A stretch of DNA of 14,107 bases. Origin: an uncultured Bacillaceae bacterium. GTDB lineage: Bacteria > Bacillota > Bacilli > Bacillales > Caldibacillaceae. Of the stretch, positions 1 through 7,545 are shown piece after piece. The stretch spans positions 1 through 14,107 of the forward strand of contig CALGAD010000124.1 in NCBI GenBank assembly GCA_937951955.1, read 5' to 3'. The translations under genes were made by a program, and so were the position numbers. Position 1 is the stretch's first letter. Each line of letters starts with the position of its first letter. Under the pieces are notes generated by a model that did no database searches, had not been told where the DNA came from, and was given only the letters and a program-made list of their open reading frames with translations.

Positions 1-99
1 TTTTATAGCCGCGGGGAGCCGGAGCTAGACAATAATATATGCTCGGTCGCCTAACTACGTTATCCAGTTTTGAAAGAATGAACTGAAAAAGTTCATACG
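1..99 (+). other. 23S-5S rRNA internal transcribed spacer (partial)
   Basis: This stretch lies directly upstream of the 5S gene and contains no reading frame or tRNA. The conserved 3' end of 23S rRNA is not recognisable, so the window probably begins inside the spacer. A perfect 7-bp hairpin (78-84 with 90-96, loop GAAAA) ends three bases before the 5S gene and may take part in precursor processing; that role is inferred. The assignment rests on position and on resemblance to Bacillus spacers. Confidence 0.6.
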
Positions 100-216
<117 letters not shown>

Positions 217-220
217 AATA

Positions 221-253
221 AAAAGAACAGTGAGTACATCACTGTTCTTTTTT
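221..253 (+). terminator. Rho-independent terminator of the rRNA operon
   Basis: A perfect 13-bp stem (221-233 with 239-251, loop GTACA) continues into a T tract five bases after the 5S gene. The stem begins with A4, so in the other direction it also gives a hairpin plus U tract. It could therefore also stop transcription arriving from the convergent yaaC gene. Confidence 0.92.
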
Positions 254-301
254 GTACATATTTAAATGGATTTATTTCATAATGAAATTTTTTCTTCCCA
301 A

Positions 302-1267
302 TCATTTCAGCAAAAAGTCCGATAATAAAAATAAACATTTTCCGATGCTTATTTGCAGATAATGAATGATCATTGGATACTCGATTCCCTCTTTATATAG
401 GATGAATTCCGACCACCATTCCACTTCATATCGGGCGAGCATACTTAAGTGATAGAGCAATAAATAATGAATCATCAGTTCTGGCAAAAAGGTTAATGAG
501 TTGTTTTCCTTGATGAAGGAGTACGATCTATCCAGGGCATTAAAGCGAAACGGTACGATTTCTATAGCTTGTGCTTTTTGGTGATTTTTCGGATAACGAA
601 GGACAATATTTTTTTCAGCGGGATCAAGCGTGAGAAAATGGTTCGTTTTGTTATGTATGTAATCGCCAAAGCGCTCTTTTGACATTTTAAATACATCGAG
701 AATATCCGTTGGAACGATAAATGCCTCATTTTCTTTCTTTACTGGTAGGGCAATTTCTTCTTCTTCCCACTGGACGAATATTTTCTGAAGTTCGGGAACT
801 TGTTTTAACAGCGATTTAATGGTGAATTTTTCCCCTTCCAGTTGGTTGATGTGGAAAAGCTGGTTCGAAAAATGAGGAAATAAGCCATATTTTTGTACTT
901 TAACTTCATCTTGTAAATATTGATAGTCTTGTTTCTTGCGTTTTCGTGTTGATACGCCGTGTGCTAAAACGGAAGTGGTTGCTGGATAATCTGGGTCAAC
1001 CGTTAATAGGGCTGCTTTGGTGAGAAAAGAAAGACCGTAAAAGATAAGAATTGGTTTTATATTGACCGGGGAATTTTCTGCTTGATCAAAAAAAATTTTC
1101 CCTTGTTCCAAATAGTAAATAAATGCGTTGCTGTTGGCAAAACTTTTTTTTAGGGGTTCATCGAGTTTAAGTTCTTCATATTTTTTCAAAAGAAATTTCC
1201 GGGACGTTTCCCCAGAGAAATAATATAGGTATTCTTCCCAAAATTGGTCCACGAGCCATTTCGTCAA
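302..1267 (-). CDS. yaaC: YaaC-like protein, function unknown
   Basis: This 321-aa protein is recognised as YaaC from its sequence character and its position between an rRNA operon and divergent guaB, as in B. subtilis (about 315 aa there). No catalytic motif, signal peptide or clear membrane segment is evident. It has a basic stretch at about residues 107-112 (STRKRKK) and a hydrophobic C-terminal part. The start is TTG at 1267, supported by an AGGAGG box at the usual distance upstream on the minus strand. The gene converges on the 5S gene and diverges from guaB across a 108-base gap. The biochemical role of the family is not known to me. Confidence 0.85.
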   Translation of the reverse strand: MTKWLVDQFWEEYLYYFSGETSRKFLLKKYEELKLDEPLKKSFANSNAFIYYLEQGKIFFDQAENSPVNIKPILIFYGLSFLTKAALLTVDPDYPATTSVLAHGVSTRKRKKQDYQYLQDEVKVQKYGLFPHFSNQLFHINQLEGEKFTIKSLLKQVPELQKIFVQWEEEEIALPVKKENEAFIVPTDILDVFKMSKERFGDYIHNKTNHFLTLDPAEKNIVLRYPKNHQKAQAIEIVPFRFNALDRSYSFIKENNSLTFLPELMIHYLLLYHLSMLARYEVEWWSEFILYKEGIEYPMIIHYLQISIGKCLFLLSDFLLK

Positions 1268-1315
1268 AGAATATCCTCCTGACTTTTTTGAAAAATCGAA
1301 CGTATAAATTTTTCC

Positions 1316-1344
1316 TTGACAGTATTTTGTCCAATTGTTAACCT
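1316..1344 (+). promoter_or_regulatory. Candidate sigma-A promoter of guaB
   Basis: A perfect -35 box TTGACA (1316-1321) is followed after 17 bases by a weak -10 (TAACCT, 1339-1344). A TG one base before that -10 makes it an extended -10. Transcription would start near 1351, leaving about 25 bases before the guaB start. An alternative pair (TTGTCC/TAATAT) would start inside the ribosome binding site and is unlikely. No purine riboswitch or T-box fits in this short leader. Confidence 0.5.
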
Positions 1345-1375
1345 ACTAATAATATTTTAGATGGAGGCGAGAGGT

Positions 1376-2839
1376 GTGTGGGAAAATAAATTTGCTAAAG
1401 AAGGACTAACCTTTGATGATGTATTGTTAATTCCAGCCGAGTCCAATGTCCTTCCGAAAGAAGTAGATTTAAGCGTACAATTAACAGATTCGATTAAATT
1501 AAATATACCGATTATTAGTGCAGGAATGGATACAGTTACGGAAGCGGAAATGGCGATTGCCATGGCGAGACAGGGTGGTTTAGGAATCATCCATAAGAAC
1601 ATGTCAATCGAAGAGCAAGCCGAGCAGGTCGATCGGGTCAAACGTTCGGAAAATGGCGTGATTACCGATCCTTTCTTTTTAACACCAGAGCACCAGGTGT
1701 ATGATGCGGAACATTTAATGAGTAAGTACCGGATTTCTGGCGTACCGATCGTTAATAATGAGATGGAACAAAAACTGGTTGGCATCCTGACCAATCGCGA
1801 TCTTCGCTTTATCGACGATTATTCGATTCGCATCGATGAGGTGATGACGAAGGAAAAATTAATTACTGCTCCCGTAGGTACAACCGTGGAAGAAGCAATT
1901 GCTATTTTACAAAAGCATAAAATTGAAAAGTTGCCTCTAGTCGATAAGCAAGGAGTATTAAAAGGATTAATTACGACGAAGGATATTCAAAAATTAAAGG
2001 ATTATCCTGATGCCGCAAAAGATAGTCAAGGGCGTCTCCTTGTAGGGGCAGCGGTAGGGGTCGCCAGGGATACGATGCGTCGTGTCGAGGCTTTAGTAAA
2101 GGCGAATGTTGATGTGATTGTTATTGATACGGCTCACGGACATTCACGCGGGGTTATCAATGAAGTAAAAGCAATCCGCGAAGCCTATCCGGACTTAAAT
2201 ATTATTGCCGGTAATGTCGCTACAGCCGAGGGAACGAGGGCATTATTTGAAGCCGGTGCAGATGTCGTTAAAGTCGGTATCGGTCCTGGCTCTATTTGTA
2301 CAACCCGCGTTGTAGCTGGTGTCGGCGTACCGCAAATTACAGCCATTTATGATTGTGCGACTGAGGCGCGGAAGTTTGGAAAAGCAATCATCGCTGATGG
2401 TGGTATTAAATATTCCGGAGATATCGTCAAGGCATTAGCGGCCGGTGGACATGCTGTTATGCTCGGAAGTTTATTGGCCGGCACTACGGAAAGTCCCGGG
2501 GAGACGGAAATATACCAGGGTCGCCGGTTTAAAGTATACCGGGGCATGGGTTCTTTAGGTGCTATGGAACAAGGTTCAAGTGACCGCTATTTCCAGGAAG
2601 GTGCGAAAAAGCTTGTTCCTGAAGGAATTGAAGGACGTGTACCGTATAAAGGTCCCCTTGCCGATACGATTTACCAATTAGTCGGGGGAATTCGCTCGGG
2701 CATGGGCTATTGCGGTGCACCTAATTTAGAGTATTTACGGGAACATGCGCAATTTGTCCGCATCACTGCTGCCGGTTTACGGGAAAGTCATCCCCATGAT
2801 GTACAGATTACGAAGGAAGCTCCGAACTATTCCATGTAG
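1376..2839 (+). CDS. guaB: IMP dehydrogenase
   Basis: GuaB oxidises IMP to XMP with NAD+, the rate-limiting step of GMP synthesis, and acts as a cytosolic tetramer. The 487-aa protein matches B. subtilis GuaB almost without gaps. It has the N-terminal part of the TIM barrel, a pair of CBS domains at about residues 95-210, and then the rest of the barrel. The catalytic loop GPGSICTTR places the active-site cysteine at residue 308. The YRGMGS phosphate-binding segment and the mobile flap with its DRYF arginine are present. The chosen start is GTG at 1376 (MWENKF), 8 bases after GGAGG (1363-1367). An in-frame ATG at 1361 overlaps that box and is unlikely. The gene is monocistronic, with its own promoter and terminator. 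Confidence 0.97.
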   Translation: MWENKFAKEGLTFDDVLLIPAESNVLPKEVDLSVQLTDSIKLNIPIISAGMDTVTEAEMAIAMARQGGLGIIHKNMSIEEQAEQVDRVKRSENGVITDPFFLTPEHQVYDAEHLMSKYRISGVPIVNNEMEQKLVGILTNRDLRFIDDYSIRIDEVMTKEKLITAPVGTTVEEAIAILQKHKIEKLPLVDKQGVLKGLITTKDIQKLKDYPDAAKDSQGRLLVGAAVGVARDTMRRVEALVKANVDVIVIDTAHGHSRGVINEVKAIREAYPDLNIIAGNVATAEGTRALFEAGADVVKVGIGPGSICTTRVVAGVGVPQITAIYDCATEARKFGKAIIADGGIKYSGDIVKALAAGGHAVMLGSLLAGTTESPGETEIYQGRRFKVYRGMGSLGAMEQGSSDRYFQEGAKKLVPEGIEGRVPYKGPLADTIYQLVGGIRSGMGYCGAPNLEYLREHAQFVRITAAGLRESHPHDVQITKEAPNYSM

Positions 2840-2857
2840 AGTGAAAATAAATGCATA

Positions 2858-2893
2858 GAAAAATCCCATTGATCGAGATGGGATTTTTCTTTT
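2858..2893 (+). terminator. Rho-independent terminator of guaB
   Basis: A 12-bp perfect stem (2858-2869 with 2878-2889) has an 8-base loop and ends in a T-rich run. It begins 18 bases after the guaB stop codon and separates guaB from dacA. Confidence 0.92.
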
Positions 2894-3024
2894 GAAATCT
2901 ATGAATCATTTGACCTAAAACGAGTATGGCACCTTTTACCACAGGGAAAGAGTCTATTTTTTTAAAAAAAGATATGTTAAACTTAACAAGGTAGTAGAAG
3001 TTGTTCATGTTGGGGGGAAAAAGA

Positions 3025-4356
3025 TTGTTTAAACGAAAAAGATTACTAGTTTTCTTATTGAGCGCGCTATTTCTATTTTTAGGTACCTTATATCGCAGTA
3101 CGCCTGTCCATGCGGAAGACGGAAATACGCTAGGCCTCGATGTAGGCGCAGCTATTTTAATAGATGCGGAAACGGGTCGTGTTTTATATGAATATAATGC
3201 GGATGAATTACTTGGCGTGGCCAGTATGTCGAAAATGTTGACGGAATACCTTGTTTTAGAAGCAATTGCTGAAGGAACGATTAGCTGGGATGATCAAGTA
3301 TTAATCGATGAGTTTATTCATAAATTATCCAGTCCTACACTCGGTCTTTCCACGGTCGGACTAACTCAAGGTGAAACGTATACCGTTAAAGAATTGTATG
3401 ATACGATGGCCATTCATTCAGCGAACGCTTCGACCGTGGCTTTAGCGGAATTAATTGCCGGGTCAGAAGCGAACTTTGTAAACATGATGAATGAAAAAGC
3501 AGCCGAATTAGGATTAAAAGAAGGAACGTATTATTTTGTTAACTCTTCAGGACTTAATAATTCTGATATGCTCGGTAATCATCCTGAGGGGACAGATGTG
3601 AATGCGGAAAATATGATGACCGCTCGTGCTGTTGCTAAATTAGCCTATCATTTACTGAAAGACTATCCGGAAGTACTGGAGACGGCAAGCCAACCGGAGC
3701 TTCAGTTCCGTGATGGAAGAACGTATAAAAACTTTAATTTTATGCTTCCGGGATTAACCTTTGAATATCCAGGAGTCGATGGACTGAAAACAGGTTCCAC
3801 CAATTTTGCCGGGTACAACTTTACAGCCACAGCTGAACGAAATGGTCAGCGGTTCATTTCCGTGGTGATGAAAACAGATTCACAAATTTCCCGGTTTAGA
3901 GAAACGAAAAAATTACTGGATTATGCATTCCATAACTTTAGTAATGTTGAACTTTTCCCCGCAAACATGGAAATTGAAGGATTCGAAAGTTTGCCAGTTA
4001 CGAAGGGGAAAGAAGATTCAGTAAAAATTGCAACGAAAGAACCGCTAAACTTAGTGATTAAAAATGGCGAAGAAGAAAAATATATGCCGAAACTCGTTTT
4101 AGATGAAAGCAAATTGAATGAAAATGGCGAGCTAACCGCTCCTGTGGAAAAAGGCGAAGTCGTTGGCTACTTGACTTATGAATACGATGGGAAAGATTAC
4201 GGCTTTATCGACTCGGATAATGCGGTGACCGTCGAAGTTGTGGCAACGGAAACGGTTGAAAAAGCAAACTGGTTTGTGTTAATGATGCGCGGTGTTGGTG
4301 ATTTCTTCTCCAATCTCTGGGGAGATATTACATCGGCAGTTTCTGGCTGGTTTTAA
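3025..4356 (+). CDS. dacA: D-alanyl-D-alanine carboxypeptidase (PBP5)
   Basis: DacA removes the terminal D-Ala from peptidoglycan pentapeptides outside the membrane and so limits cross-linking. The 443-aa protein has a signal peptide (MFKRKR, a hydrophobic core, and VHA before the likely cut after residue 30). It also has the three penicillin-binding motifs: SMSK (Ser67, Lys70), SAN (132-134) and KTG (255-257). A beta-rich C-terminal domain follows. The last 20 or so residues (VGDFFSNLWGDITSAVSGWF) look like the amphipathic membrane anchor of this class. The start is TTG at 3025, 7 bases after GGGGGG (3012-3017), giving the length I recall for B. subtilis DacA. The frame stays open to TTG 3001 and ATG 3007, but those have weaker ribosome binding sites. 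A possible extended -10 (TGTTAAACT, 2975-2983) has no good -35. The pdxS-pdxT pair that follows dacA in B. subtilis is absent. Confidence 0.95.
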   Translation: MFKRKRLLVFLLSALFLFLGTLYRSTPVHAEDGNTLGLDVGAAILIDAETGRVLYEYNADELLGVASMSKMLTEYLVLEAIAEGTISWDDQVLIDEFIHKLSSPTLGLSTVGLTQGETYTVKELYDTMAIHSANASTVALAELIAGSEANFVNMMNEKAAELGLKEGTYYFVNSSGLNNSDMLGNHPEGTDVNAENMMTARAVAKLAYHLLKDYPEVLETASQPELQFRDGRTYKNFNFMLPGLTFEYPGVDGLKTGSTNFAGYNFTATAERNGQRFISVVMKTDSQISRFRETKKLLDYAFHNFSNVELFPANMEIEGFESLPVTKGKEDSVKIATKEPLNLVIKNGEEEKYMPKLVLDESKLNENGELTAPVEKGEVVGYLTYEYDGKDYGFIDSDNAVTVEVVATETVEKANWFVLMMRGVGDFFSNLWGDITSAVSGWF

Positions 4357-4374
4357 CTTGTCTTTTAGGGAAAG

Positions 4375-4403
4375 TTGATATTTTCCATAATTTTGGTTAG
4401 AAT
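4375..4403 (+). promoter_or_regulatory. Sigma-A promoter of serS
   Basis: TTGATA (4375-4380) and TAGAAT (4398-4403) are separated by exactly 17 bases and lie just downstream of dacA. Transcription should start near 4410, immediately ahead of the T-box leader. This makes serS independent of dacA transcription. Confidence 0.8.
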
Positions 4404-4409
4404 ATAAAA

Positions 4410-4668
4410 AAGTTCAATTTCAAACGTTAAAACGATGACAGGAACTAGTAGCAAAGGCTTTTGTTTTCAGAGAGCTGGTGGGCGGTGCAAACCAGTAACA
4501 AACCTTTGTGAATCCCTCCTGGAGTGTGAAGCGGAAACCTGTAGGGCTTAAGCTTTGCCGGCAAACGCCGTTATCGTACGAAGAGGTAAGCAAGGGATCC
4601 TTGCTTACAATTAGGGTGGCAACGCGGGAATTCAGCTCTCGTCCCTTTATTGGGATGAGAGCTTTTTG
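4410..4668 (+). promoter_or_regulatory. Serine T-box riboswitch (serS leader)
   Basis: This leader senses uncharged tRNA-Ser and prevents premature termination when serine charging is low. The canonical T-box sequence AGGGTGGCAACGCGG is at 4613-4627. Stem III is a perfect 10-bp hairpin (4586-4595 with 4599-4608). The stem I start (AACGATGACAGGAACTAGTA) and its distal loop region (GGGCGGTGCAAACC) are recognisable. The likely specifier codon is TCC (Ser) at 4513-4515, inside GTGAATCCCTCCTGG. The leader ends in a terminator hairpin (4634-4645 with 4652-4663) plus a T run. An open frame that crosses the leader into serS is fortuitous. Confidence 0.95.
4634..4668 (+). terminator. T-box attenuator terminator
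   Basis: A 12-bp stem (4634-4645 with 4652-4663, loop TTTATT) is followed by TTTTG. It lies directly after the T-box sequence, so it is the hairpin that forms when charged tRNA-Ser is bound. Confidence 0.9.
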
Positions 4669-4699
4669 TATTGATAATAAAATAGATAGGAGGATAAAT

Positions 4700-5974
4700 A
4701 TGTTTGATGCCAAACTATTGCGGTCCAATTTTGATGAAGTCAAAGAAAAATTAAAGCTCACGGGAGAAGACATTTCGGATCTGGACAAATTCCCCGAATT
4801 GGATAAAAAACGGCGGGAATTAATTGTCCAAACGGAACAGTTGAAACAAAAGCGGAATGAAGTGAGCGAACAAATTGCAGCATTAAAGCGGGAAAAGAAG
4901 GATGCTTCCCATCTCATCCAAGAAATGAGAGCAGTCGGTGAAGAAATTAAAAAGCTGGATGATGAATTGCGGGTAGTCGATGAGGAATTGAAAATGGTGT
5001 TACTATCCATACCGAACTTGCCCCATGAGTCGGTGCCGATTGGCGAGTCTGAAGAGGATAATGTGGAAATCCGTCGCTGGGGCGAGATTCCGGAGTTCGA
5101 TTTTGAACCGAAACCGCACTGGGATGTGGCCACTGATTTAGGAATTCTCGATTTTGAGCGGGCCGCTAAAGTATCGGGCAGTCGTTTCGTCTTTTACAAA
5201 GGAGCGGCAGCAAAGTTAGAACGGGCTCTTGCCAATTTCATGCTCGATCTGCATGTGGAAAAGCACGGATATGAAGAAATGCTTCCGCCATATTTAGTCA
5301 ACCGGGATAGCTTAACAGGAACCGGTCAATTGCCGAAATTTGAAGAGGATGTATTTTTAGTGGAAGAAGAAGACTATTTCCTCATTCCCACAGCAGAAGT
5401 TCCGGTGACGAACTACCACCGCAATGAGATATTAACAGCAGACGATTTACCGAAAAAATATGTGGCCTACAGTGCCTGTTTCCGTTCGGAAGCTGGTTCG
5501 GCAGGTCGCGATACCCGTGGATTAATCCGCCAGCATCAATTCAATAAAGTCGAGCTTGTCAAATTTGTTAAACCGGAAGATTCGTACGATGAGCTGGAGA
5601 CATTAACGAAAGATGCGGAAGAAGTGCTGCAACTCTTGAAGTTACCGTATCGCGTCGTAGAGATATGTACGGGCGATCTCGGTTTTACAGCCGCGAAGAA
5701 ATACGATATTGAAGTCTGGATGCCAAGTTATAACACGTATCGGGAAATTTCATCTTGCAGTAATTTTGAGGATTTCCAGGCAAGACGAGCGAATATTCGC
5801 TTCCGCCGGGAGCCGAAGGGTAAACCGGAATATGTTCATACATTAAATGGATCCGGTGTGGCAATTGGTCGAACAGTGGCTGCTATTTTAGAAAATTACC
5901 AGCAAGCAGACGGCCGGGTTCTTATTCCAGAAGTGTTACGTCCGTACTTTGGTGGAAAAGAATACATTGAATAA
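4700..5974 (+). CDS. serS: Seryl-tRNA synthetase
   Basis: SerRS charges tRNA-Ser (and selenocysteine tRNA where one exists) with serine in the cytosol. The 424-aa protein has the N-terminal tRNA-binding coiled coil, at about residues 30-100 and rich in K, E and R. The class II catalytic core follows, with motif 2 (FRSEAGSAGRDTRGL) and motif 3 (GSGVAIGRTVAAILENYQ). The start is ATG 4700, 6 bases after AGGAGG (4688-4693), which gives the normal family length of about 425. Upstream in-frame codons belong to the T-box leader. The gene ends at a bidirectional terminator facing dck. No serine tRNA gene follows, unlike B. subtilis. Confidence 0.97.
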   Translation: MFDAKLLRSNFDEVKEKLKLTGEDISDLDKFPELDKKRRELIVQTEQLKQKRNEVSEQIAALKREKKDASHLIQEMRAVGEEIKKLDDELRVVDEELKMVLLSIPNLPHESVPIGESEEDNVEIRRWGEIPEFDFEPKPHWDVATDLGILDFERAAKVSGSRFVFYKGAAAKLERALANFMLDLHVEKHGYEEMLPPYLVNRDSLTGTGQLPKFEEDVFLVEEEDYFLIPTAEVPVTNYHRNEILTADDLPKKYVAYSACFRSEAGSAGRDTRGLIRQHQFNKVELVKFVKPEDSYDELETLTKDAEEVLQLLKLPYRVVEICTGDLGFTAAKKYDIEVWMPSYNTYREISSCSNFEDFQARRANIRFRREPKGKPEYVHTLNGSGVAIGRTVAAILENYQQADGRVLIPEVLRPYFGGKEYIE

Positions 5975-5977
5975 ACG

Positions 5978-6017
5978 AAAAAACGAAGCAGAGATTCAAA
6001 ATCTGCTTCGTTTTTTT
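5978..6017. terminator. Bidirectional terminator between serS and dck
   Basis: A 15-bp stem (5978-5992 with 6002-6016) has A6 on one side and T7 on the other. It works as a hairpin plus U tract on both strands, fitting the convergent serS and dck genes. Confidence 0.93.
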
Positions 6018-6056
6018 CAGGTATAAATTCGTTTTTTTATAATCTGATAGAGGTGT

Positions 6057-6722
6057 TTACTTATATTTTTGATATTCATTTAAAATCAGTCCGATTTTGC
6101 TGATGATTTCTTCCAGGGAATTTTCGTCTGAATATAAATCATAATCGTTAATGTTCAAGCGTAAAACAGGACAGGCGTTAAATGAATCGATCCACTCCTG
6201 ATAGCGGTTGTACATTTCTTTCCAGTAACTGATATCTGTTTTTTGTTCCATCGGTCGACCCCGTTCCTGGATTCGCTCTAAAATATCTTCAAACGATCCT
6301 TCTAAATAAATCAATAAATCGGGATGATGGAAAAACGGGGTCATGACCATGGCATTGAATAAACTCGTATACGTTTCGTAATCCTCTTTAGACATCGTTC
6401 CCTTTTCGTAGTGCATGCGGGCGAATATTCCTGTATCTTCGTATATGGACCGGTCCTGGACAAAGCCACCACCGTATTCAAAGATGCGTTTTTGTTCTTT
6501 GAACCGTTCCGCTAAAAAATAAATTTGTAAATGGAAGCTCCATTTTTCAAAATCGGCATAAAATTTTTCCAGGTACGGGTTATCATCGACTTTTTCAAAG
6601 GAGGTTCGAAAGTTTAAGGCTTTTGCCAGGGCTTTTGTCAATGTTGATTTGCCGACGCCGACTGTTCCAGCAACGGTGATCACCGCATTGCCCGGAATAT
6701 TGTATTTTTCTCGTAAATTCAT
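6057..6722 (-). CDS. dck: Deoxyadenosine/deoxycytidine kinase
   Basis: Dck phosphorylates deoxyadenosine and deoxycytidine in the nucleoside salvage pathway. The 221-aa protein is very close to B. subtilis Dck (about 217 aa). The P-loop GTVGVGKST is at residues 19-27, the substrate-site DRS at 90-92 (QDRSIYEDTGIF), and the arginine-containing lid (ERIQERGRPME) at about 149-159. The start ATG 6722 overlaps the dgk stop codon (ATGA), and a ribosome binding site (AAGGAG) lies inside the end of dgk. The two genes are therefore translationally coupled, dgk first. Confidence 0.95.
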   Translation of the reverse strand: MNLREKYNIPGNAVITVAGTVGVGKSTLTKALAKALNFRTSFEKVDDNPYLEKFYADFEKWSFHLQIYFLAERFKEQKRIFEYGGGFVQDRSIYEDTGIFARMHYEKGTMSKEDYETYTSLFNAMVMTPFFHHPDLLIYLEGSFEDILERIQERGRPMEQKTDISYWKEMYNRYQEWIDSFNACPVLRLNINDYDLYSDENSLEEIISKIGLILNEYQKYK

Positions 6723-7357
6723 TGTTCAATGACTCCTTTTGTTATTTCTTTTTCTAATTCATTAAAGATGTGTTGTAAATGGTCTTGATTTTCTACAAAA
6801 TCGAGTTCGTCGCCATTGATTTTAATAATCGCAAGTTCCGGTCGCTCTTGTTCGATTTTCGCTATGTAGCGCTCATAGTCCTTACATAAGTTTTCTAGAT
6901 ATTCAGGGCTAATATTCTTTTCAAAATCCCGACCGCGTTTTTCTATTCGCCGTAATAGGGTGTTCACATTTGCATACAAGTAAATGATAAGATTCGGTTC
7001 TGGCAAATCTTCAGTTAAGATATGAAAAATTTGTTTATACTTATTAAAATGGTACTGGTCCAGTGTGCGATTGGCGAATAGTAAATTTTTGAACATATGG
7101 TAGTCGGAGACGACAGAAATATTGTTTTGTAAATAGTGATTATCGATTTCTTCCATTTGGTTGAACCGATTTACAAGGAAAAACATTTCTGTTTGAAAGG
7201 CCCATTTGTTAATATTTTTATAAAAACTGTCTAAGAATGGGTTTTCCGAAACGATTTCTTTTAATAGATGAAAGCCGTATCGTTCGGAGATCGCTCTAGC
7301 CAATGATGATTTTCCGACACCAATCGGCCCTTCAATCGCGATGAAAATGGGGGTCAT
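6719..7357 (-). CDS. dgk: Deoxyguanosine kinase
   Basis: Dgk phosphorylates deoxyguanosine for salvage. The 212-aa protein resembles B. subtilis Dgk (about 207 aa) throughout. It has P-loop GPIGVGKSS at residues 10-18, SDYHMFKN near 84-91 (where Dck has DRS) and the lid RIEKRGRDFEK. It is a paralogue of the neighbouring Dck. The start chosen is ATG 7357 (MTPIFIAIEG), preceded on the minus strand by AGGTG at normal spacing. The frame stays open 37 codons further upstream, but that part (MVSYIILYF...) has no counterpart in the family and no good ribosome binding site. The gene is the promoter-proximal member of a dgk-dck operon. Confidence 0.93.
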   Translation of the reverse strand: MTPIFIAIEGPIGVGKSSLARAISERYGFHLLKEIVSENPFLDSFYKNINKWAFQTEMFFLVNRFNQMEEIDNHYLQNNISVVSDYHMFKNLLFANRTLDQYHFNKYKQIFHILTEDLPEPNLIIYLYANVNTLLRRIEKRGRDFEKNISPEYLENLCKDYERYIAKIEQERPELAIIKINGDELDFVENQDHLQHIFNELEKEITKGVIEQ

Positions 7358-7455
7358 ACCGTTCACCTGCTTTTTATTTTTCTGAAAAATAAAGTACGTC
7401 TGTTCCGCTATCCAGTGGCGTAAATTATATTTTAACATAGCAAAGTAGAGAATTA

Positions 7456-7498
7456 TATATGAAACCATCAGCCTTTGTGTGTAAAATTATCCATTATA
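7456..7498 (-). promoter_or_regulatory. Possible promoter region of dgk-dck
   Basis: On the minus strand there are two weak candidates. TTTACA (7480-7485) lies 18 bases before CATATA (7456-7461). A perfect TATAAT (7493-7498) has no recognisable -35, because that position falls in the sleL terminator region. One of these probably drives dgk-dck; I cannot decide which. Confidence 0.3.
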
Positions 7499-7511
7499 CC
7501 GGTCTTTTCAA

Positions 7512-7536
7512 TAAAAAAGTTCCCGGAGCGGGAACT
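7512..7536 (-). terminator. Rho-independent terminator of sleL/yaaH
   Basis: Read on the minus strand, an 8-bp stem (7536-7529 with 7525-7518, loop CTC) is followed by a run of T. It starts 9 bases beyond the sleL stop and separates that gene from dgk. Confidence 0.85.
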
Positions 7537-7545
7537 AAAGATGTG

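Noticed and set aside
1293..1305. PurR-box-like sequence (AAATCGAAC) upstream of guaB
   Set aside because: Core mismatch and no properly spaced inverted partner; too weak to call.
4361..4386. Small hairpin (GGAAA/TTTCC) after dacA as a terminator
   Set aside because: Only 5 bp, no T run, and it overlaps the serS promoter.
4508..4699. In-frame N-terminal extension of serS
   Set aside because: It lies within the T-box leader and its terminator; the ATG at 4700 has a perfect ribosome binding site and gives the family length.
7358..7468. 37-codon upstream extension of dgk
   Set aside because: No good ribosome binding site, no counterpart in known Dgk, and ATG 7357 has AGGTG at normal spacing and aligns with the B. 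subtilis start.
7487..7496. DnaA-box-like sequence (TTATCCATT) in an origin-proximal segment
   Set aside because: Two mismatches to TTATCCACA and no cluster of further boxes; nothing here looks like an origin.
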